Made by a program: the position numbers and the translations under genes. DNA of 64,000 nucleotides from Burkholderia sp. Ac-20365. GTDB lineage: Bacteria > Pseudomonadota > Gammaproteobacteria > Burkholderiales > Burkholderiaceae. Within the stretch, counting starts at the first letter, position 1. Every line of letters begins with the position of its first letter. The stretch is from contig NZ_JAAGPI010000005.1 in NCBI RefSeq assembly GCF_017104715.1, positions 124,001 through 188,000 of the forward strand, written 5' to 3'. Below are positions 59,879-64,000 of the stretch, in pieces. The notes under the pieces were generated by a model that made no database searches, had not been told where the DNA came from, and worked only from the letters and a program-made list of their open reading frames with translations.

Positions 59879-60874
59879 TCAGGTGCGGAGAAACTCCAGC
59901 AGGTCCGCATTGACCTTGTCCGCAGCCGTCGTACACATGCCATGAGGCGCGCCCGGATACACTTTTAGCGTCGAGTTCTTGATGATCTTTGCCGACATCT
60001 TGCCCGAAATGTCGACGGGTACGAGTTGATCGTCATCGCCATGAAGAATCAGCGTTGGCACAGTGATCTTCTTCAGATCTTCCGTATAGTCGACCTCGAA
60101 CTGCTTGACGCATTGATACTGCGCCAGAATCGAGCCGGCCATGCCCTCGCGCCAGAACTCCTCGATCGTGCCTTGTTCGATCTTTGCGTTCGGCCGATTG
60201 AACCCGTAGAACGCCATTGCGAGGTTCTTGTAGAACACGGAGCGGTTGTTCGCGAGATTGGAGCGAATCCCATCGAATGCGGATTCAGGCAGACCGTCTG
60301 GATTGCTCGCCGTCTTGAGCATGAGCGGTACAACGGCGCTGATCAACACGGCCTTCGCAACGCGCGACGTCCCATGTCGGCCCATATAGCGAGCAATTTC
60401 ACCGCCACCCATGGAATGACCAACAAGCGTCATTTCCGTCAGATCGAGTGCGTTGATCACCGCGGCGAGATCGTCGGCATAGGTGTCCACATCGTTACCC
60501 GACGATGACTGACCTGAGCGCCCATGACCACGACGATCATGCGCAATCACGCGATAGCCGTTCTGTACGAGAAACAGCATCTGGGAATCCCACGCATCCG
60601 CATCGAGCGGCCATCCATGTGACAGCACCACGGGCTTGCCGCTACCCCAGTCCTTGAAGAAGATCCTCGTTCCGTCTTTTGCAATGACCGAGTCTGCCGT
60701 GAAGCGTTCGCCCGATGCATTCCGGGAAGTGGATGCCATGCGCTTGCGTCCTGTGGTGACGGTGGCCTCAGCCATCGCCATAGCAGGTGCTGCTATGGCA
60801 GCCATTGCGGCACCCGTGCCTACTGCGAGTACATACCGGCGATTCGATGAAAGGTTTCCAGAAAGAGTAGCCAC
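59879..60874 (-). CDS. Exported chloroperoxidase-like alpha/beta hydrolase
   Basis: A 331-aa protein. Residues 1-35 form an export signal ([20 protein letters not shown]), with an Arg pair that might suit the Tat route. The hydrolase part has [10 protein letters not shown] (oxyanion), GHSMGGGE (nucleophile Ser), DDDQLVP (acid) and APHGM (catalytic His), matching cofactor-free haloperoxidases/perhydrolases and aryl esterases. Start GTG 60874 has AAGGGG five bases upstream; the open frame upstream to 61072 lacks support. Divergent in position from, and adjacent to, a large regulator gene on the same strand. Confidence 0.86.
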   Translation of the reverse strand: MATLSGNLSSNRRYVLAVGTGAAMAAIAAPAMAMAEATVTTGRKRMASTSRNASGERFTADSVIAKDGTRIFFKDWGSGKPVVLSHGWPLDADAWDSQMLFLVQNGYRVIAHDRRGHGRSGQSSSGNDVDTYADDLAAVINALDLTEMTLVGHSMGGGEIARYMGRHGTSRVAKAVLISAVVPLMLKTASNPDGLPESAFDGIRSNLANNRSVFYKNLAMAFYGFNRPNAKIEQGTIEEFWREGMAGSILAQYQCVKQFEVDYTEDLKKITVPTLILHGDDDQLVPVDISGKMSAKIIKNSTLKVYPGAPHGMCTTAADKVNADLLEFLRT

Positions 60875-61077
60875 GATTTCCCCTTGTTTTGCAGCGCCAA
60901 AAGTAGGGAACATGCTAGCGTGGACAACTCCTTTGTTCTTTCTCCAACGCACGGGTTTTAGTTGCTGAATAGGGGCGTTTAATTCTGCGTTAATCAGCAG
61001 ATAAGAACCGACAGTAAGACAAGCGTTAAAGCGTTTTATCGAAACGTAAGTAATGGGTTTAGTGGCATACAAACGTG

Positions 61078-63954
61078 TTATCGGGTTTTCAATAATACGA
61101 GCAACTCGCGTGCGGCTAGCAGATCAGGTGTGTCGAAACCTTCGGTGAACCTGCCATAGACGGCCGCTAGCAGCGCTTCCGCACGGTCCGTTTCCCCAAC
61201 TCCATCGAGAAGGCGAGCGAGACTCGTCGCCGCGCGCAACTCCCATGACAACGCGTCCTGCTCGCGAGCCAGTTGCATCGCACGCAGATAATGAGCTTCG
61301 GACGCCTCCAGCTGTCCCGACGCATCGATGGCCTGCAGAATGTCTCCCTTGATGCGCAACAGTTCCGGCATGCACCAGCGCTCTTCGTGCGCATCCGACC
61401 ACTCCAACGCTTCATCGATCGTCGCATGAGCTTCCGCGTGACGGTCGAACGAGAGTAGTCCCTGAGCAAACATCCCCATGTACATCGGATAACGGATGAT
61501 GAAGTGCTCCATTCTGTGCTGATCCAGCGCGTCGGACATGATCAGCAAGCCGGATGGATCCTTGCGCCGGATCAGCAATGCACCCTGCAGACAGCGCGCC
61601 ATCGGGTCATAGATAACGAGACCGCGCCGCGCCAGGTGTGCTTGCAGTACTTCGAGCGCTTCTTCGGCTGCACGAAGATCTCCGAGATAAAAAGCCAATG
61701 GGACCGATGCAAGCACCAGCACGTAACCCAAGGTCAACGCGTGGCCAATGGCGTGAGCATCTTCTCTCGCATTCTGCGCGGTTCGAAGCGCATGCTCCGG
61801 GAATCCCTGAAGCCACAGCACGTTGGTCAGAATCGTACGCGCGGCGTTTCGCCAATCGACATGGAAATGCGAGAGTTGCGAACGCTGACGGGCCGCCACA
61901 TCCCTCGCCAGCATGCGTTCGAGGCACGCTCTCGCCTCCACCTGCTTGCCAATGCGATGCAGCGTATAAGCGGCCAGGCGGTCGCCATCGGAAATCGCGA
62001 CTGCATTGCCAATCGAATTGGCCACTAGCCTGAACTTCTGCAGAAACTCATCGATGACGGGCAGCTTTCCTGTATAAACCAGCCCGCAGCACGCGACGAA
62101 CAACGCGCGCAAGTAGTACTCCTTGTCGCCGAGTTGTTCGGCGATATCGAGTGCGCATCTCCACGCGCTCTCGACCGTCGGCACCATGCCACATGTATAG
62201 AGCGTCGATGCGGCTAGCGCTTCATACAGTTTCATGCGTTGACGGTCTTGCTCGGGCGAACCGGCATCTGCTCTACCGAGCGCCTGTTCAACGCGATTCC
62301 GGCACTCTTCGAGCGAAGACAAATGGAGCCATGCGGGTATGGCAGACACCGTTAGCGCCACAGCAAGCGCCACGTCACCCTCCGCCGAGAAAGCCCAGTT
62401 CAGTGCCATGCGCACATCGTCGATCGCGCGCACGTGGTTCTCCAGCCATGCCGCGTCAGGTGGCTCGTTCCATCGATCCTCTGCCTGCGTGTACATGCCG
62501 TAAAAATGCGCGGCATGACGACGCGCCAGCATCGCGGTTTCCCCCGCCTCAGCAAGCTTGCGTCGCGCGTAGTCGCGAGTCGTATCCAGCAGGCGATAGC
62601 GCGTGATCTCGCCACAGACTTCGACCGAGACCATCGACATCGCGACCAGCTTCGCCACGGCGTCGACCACGAGTGACACGGGCGCATGATCGTCGACCAC
62701 GACTTCGAGGACAGAGTCGAGCACGAACACACCCGCGAATATGCCAAGACGGCGTAGCGCAACCCGCTCGACCTCTGCCAGCAACTGATGGCTCCAGTCC
62801 AGCAACACCGACAGCGTCCGGTAGTGATTCGGCGTCACACGGCGCCCCGGTCCCAACGCGTGAATCCGACTGTCCAGCAGGCTCTGCAACTCACGAATGC
62901 CACATGTATCCACGCGTGTAGCAACGAGTTCGATCGCCAGCGCGATGCCGGCCACGCTATGACAGATGTCCGCTATCACAGCGGCGTTTTCGTCAGTCAG
63001 CTCGAAAGCCGAGCAGGTCGCGCTGGCTCGCTCCACGAACAGCGCGATGGCGGGATACTGCAACGCCTGTTCCGCCGTCAGATTTGCCGATTTCATCGCA
63101 CTGTCGAGTGGCTGCAGTCGGTAAAGCTGCTCACCTTCTGTTTGCAGCGGCTTTCGATTGGTAGCCAGCACCTGCATCTGCGGGCTTATCGACAGTATGA
63201 GTTGCGCGGCTGCGGCGGCACCTTTTCTGACGTGATCGCAGTTATCCAGCACAACCAGTTGCGGCCGGTTCCGAAAGCGGAAATAGGTCGCCAGCGCGGA
63301 CGCAATGTGGTGTTGCGCGGCAAGCCCGACCGCATTCGCAATGGCTTGCGGGACGACATCGGCATTGGAAAGCGTGGACAGATCGACGAACCAGACATCG
63401 TGCCGCGCAGCTTCCACAACGGCTCGCGCCACATCGCGCGCGACGGTAGTCTTGCCAATCCCGCCGGGGCCCGTCACCGTCAGCATTCGCACGCGCAGCA
63501 TCTGCTCCATCAACGCACGCGTGGTTGCGGACCGGCCGACAGGACGCGCCAGCGCAGCGGAAATGTTATGCGCCACGTGTACCGAATGTTCCGGCGATGT
63601 CGCACCTGTCTGAAGCGGCTGGCGTTCTACAGGCGCCACGAACTGATAGACTCGGCCCGCAACAGTGGCGATATAGCGCTGACCTTGCTGCCCCTCTTCC
63701 AGCACGCTTCTCAAGGTCGCTATCTGCACTTTCAGGTTGGCCTCATCGACAGGCGTTTCTGGCCACGCGCGGCGCATCAGTTCCTGCCACGTCAGCGTCT
63801 CACCCGCCCTTTCGACGAGCGCAGTCAATATCTCGAAGGTCCGGCTGCCCAAAGGGACGCGGACGTCACCGCTGAGCAGCAGATGCTGCGCCGGCACGAG
63901 ACGAAATGGACCAAACAGGAAAACCGCATACGAGGCATCCGGCCGATGGGTCAC
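61078..63954 (-). CDS. OmpR-type winged-helix / NTPase / TPR regulator
   Basis: A 958-aa multidomain regulator. Residues 10-110 are an OmpR-type winged helix ([57 protein letters not shown]). Residues 150-420 are a STAND-type NTPase with Walker [10 protein letters not shown], Walker [11 protein letters not shown] and a later [12 protein letters not shown]. Residues about 520-958 are TPR-like helical repeats. This is the layout of large STAND regulators that sense a ligand or partner and then oligomerise. GTG start at 63954, weak Shine-Dalgarno. The chloroperoxidase-like gene lies 203 bp downstream and is the likely target. Confidence 0.88.
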   Translation of the reverse strand: MTHRPDASYAVFLFGPFRLVPAQHLLLSGDVRVPLGSRTFEILTALVERAGETLTWQELMRRAWPETPVDEANLKVQIATLRSVLEEGQQGQRYIATVAGRVYQFVAPVERQPLQTGATSPEHSVHVAHNISAALARPVGRSATTRALMEQMLRVRMLTVTGPGGIGKTTVARDVARAVVEAARHDVWFVDLSTLSNADVVPQAIANAVGLAAQHHIASALATYFRFRNRPQLVVLDNCDHVRKGAAAAAQLILSISPQMQVLATNRKPLQTEGEQLYRLQPLDSAMKSANLTAEQALQYPAIALFVERASATCSAFELTDENAAVIADICHSVAGIALAIELVATRVDTCGIRELQSLLDSRIHALGPGRRVTPNHYRTLSVLLDWSHQLLAEVERVALRRLGIFAGVFVLDSVLEVVVDDHAPVSLVVDAVAKLVAMSMVSVEVCGEITRYRLLDTTRDYARRKLAEAGETAMLARRHAAHFYGMYTQAEDRWNEPPDAAWLENHVRAIDDVRMALNWAFSAEGDVALAVALTVSAIPAWLHLSSLEECRNRVEQALGRADAGSPEQDRQRMKLYEALAASTLYTCGMVPTVESAWRCALDIAEQLGDKEYYLRALFVACCGLVYTGKLPVIDEFLQKFRLVANSIGNAVAISDGDRLAAYTLHRIGKQVEARACLERMLARDVAARQRSQLSHFHVDWRNAARTILTNVLWLQGFPEHALRTAQNAREDAHAIGHALTLGYVLVLASVPLAFYLGDLRAAEEALEVLQAHLARRGLVIYDPMARCLQGALLIRRKDPSGLLIMSDALDQHRMEHFIIRYPMYMGMFAQGLLSFDRHAEAHATIDEALEWSDAHEERWCMPELLRIKGDILQAIDASGQLEASEAHYLRAMQLAREQDALSWELRAATSLARLLDGVGETDRAEALLAAVYGRFTEGFDTPDLLAARELLVLLKTR

Positions 63955-64000
63955 GTCAATTTACCGAGGGGTTTGAAAACGGGTTACAGGGTAACTCGCC

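Overview
The window reads as a GC-rich accessory replicon (second chromosome or megaplasmid) of a Burkholderiales bacterium, most like Paraburkholderia/Caballeronia. This is inferred from gene content: a Burkholderia-type trimeric porin, an ornibactin-like siderophore transport set, a low-oxygen locus, an E. coli-type LexA box, and many regulator-flanked catabolic islands. No rRNA, tRNA, CRISPR array, insertion sequence or phage gene was seen. The window opens inside a class A penicillin-binding protein gene and closes just upstream of a large transcriptional regulator.

Layout. (1) 0.4-1.8 kb: a persulfide-sensor-type ArsR repressor with an AT palindrome in its promoter, followed by two YeeE/YedE sulfur-transport proteins. 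(2) 1.8-3.8 kb: yjcH-actP acetate uptake. (3) 4.2-10.3 kb: a low-oxygen island. It has a BON protein, a LemA lipoprotein, alcohol dehydrogenase, a UspA / acetoacetyl-CoA reductase / flavodoxin operon and cytochrome c, with four ANR/FNR/DNR-like 14-mers in its promoters. One of these lies ahead of two tiny membrane or exported ORFs of 32 and 37 codons. (4) 10.3-19.2 kb: a siderophore island with TonB receptor, binding protein, double permease, PvdE-type exporter, ATPase and an AraC regulator, but no biosynthesis genes. (5) 19.3-22.4 kb: a large autotransporter. (6) 23-30 kb: a porin/MHS transporter/M20 hydrolase operon with a MarR regulator, then a cupin, a LysR regulator and a short-chain dehydrogenase with an altered active site.

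(7) 30.2-43.0 kb: the most interesting region. Two paralogous MarR regulators bracket a polar-amino-acid-type ABC importer and a convergent operon. That operon encodes a cyclic amidohydrolase, a three-subunit molybdenum hydroxylase, a CoxG-like protein, a DUF1116 (AllG/YlbE-like) protein and a PhyH-type Fe/2-oxoglutarate dioxygenase. An almost identical 18-bp sequence occurs three times: before the importer, before the second MarR gene and before the amidohydrolase. I read this as one regulon for degrading a nitrogen-containing, probably cyclic, amino-acid-like compound; the substrate is not known.

(8) 43-48 kb: four lipoprotein genes (a GDSL hydrolase divergent from two LssY_C-domain lipoproteins and an alpha/beta hydrolase). 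(9) 48.1-55.0 kb: a five-gene TetR-linked catabolic operon (HAD hydrolase, LivJ-like binding protein, class III aminotransferase, IlvD/Edd dehydratase, SDR). (10) 55.3-55.7 kb: a 93-aa protein of unknown function behind two tandem LexA boxes. (11) 55.7-64 kb: alpha/beta hydrolase, a second-type serine hydroxymethyltransferase, a DsbA-like protein, a cation diffusion facilitator, an exported chloroperoxidase-like hydrolase and an OmpR-type winged-helix/NTPase/TPR regulator.

Start codons were chosen by Shine-Dalgarno spacing and family N-termini, so several differ from the longest open frame. All functional assignments come from reading the protein sequences by eye; no database search was run.
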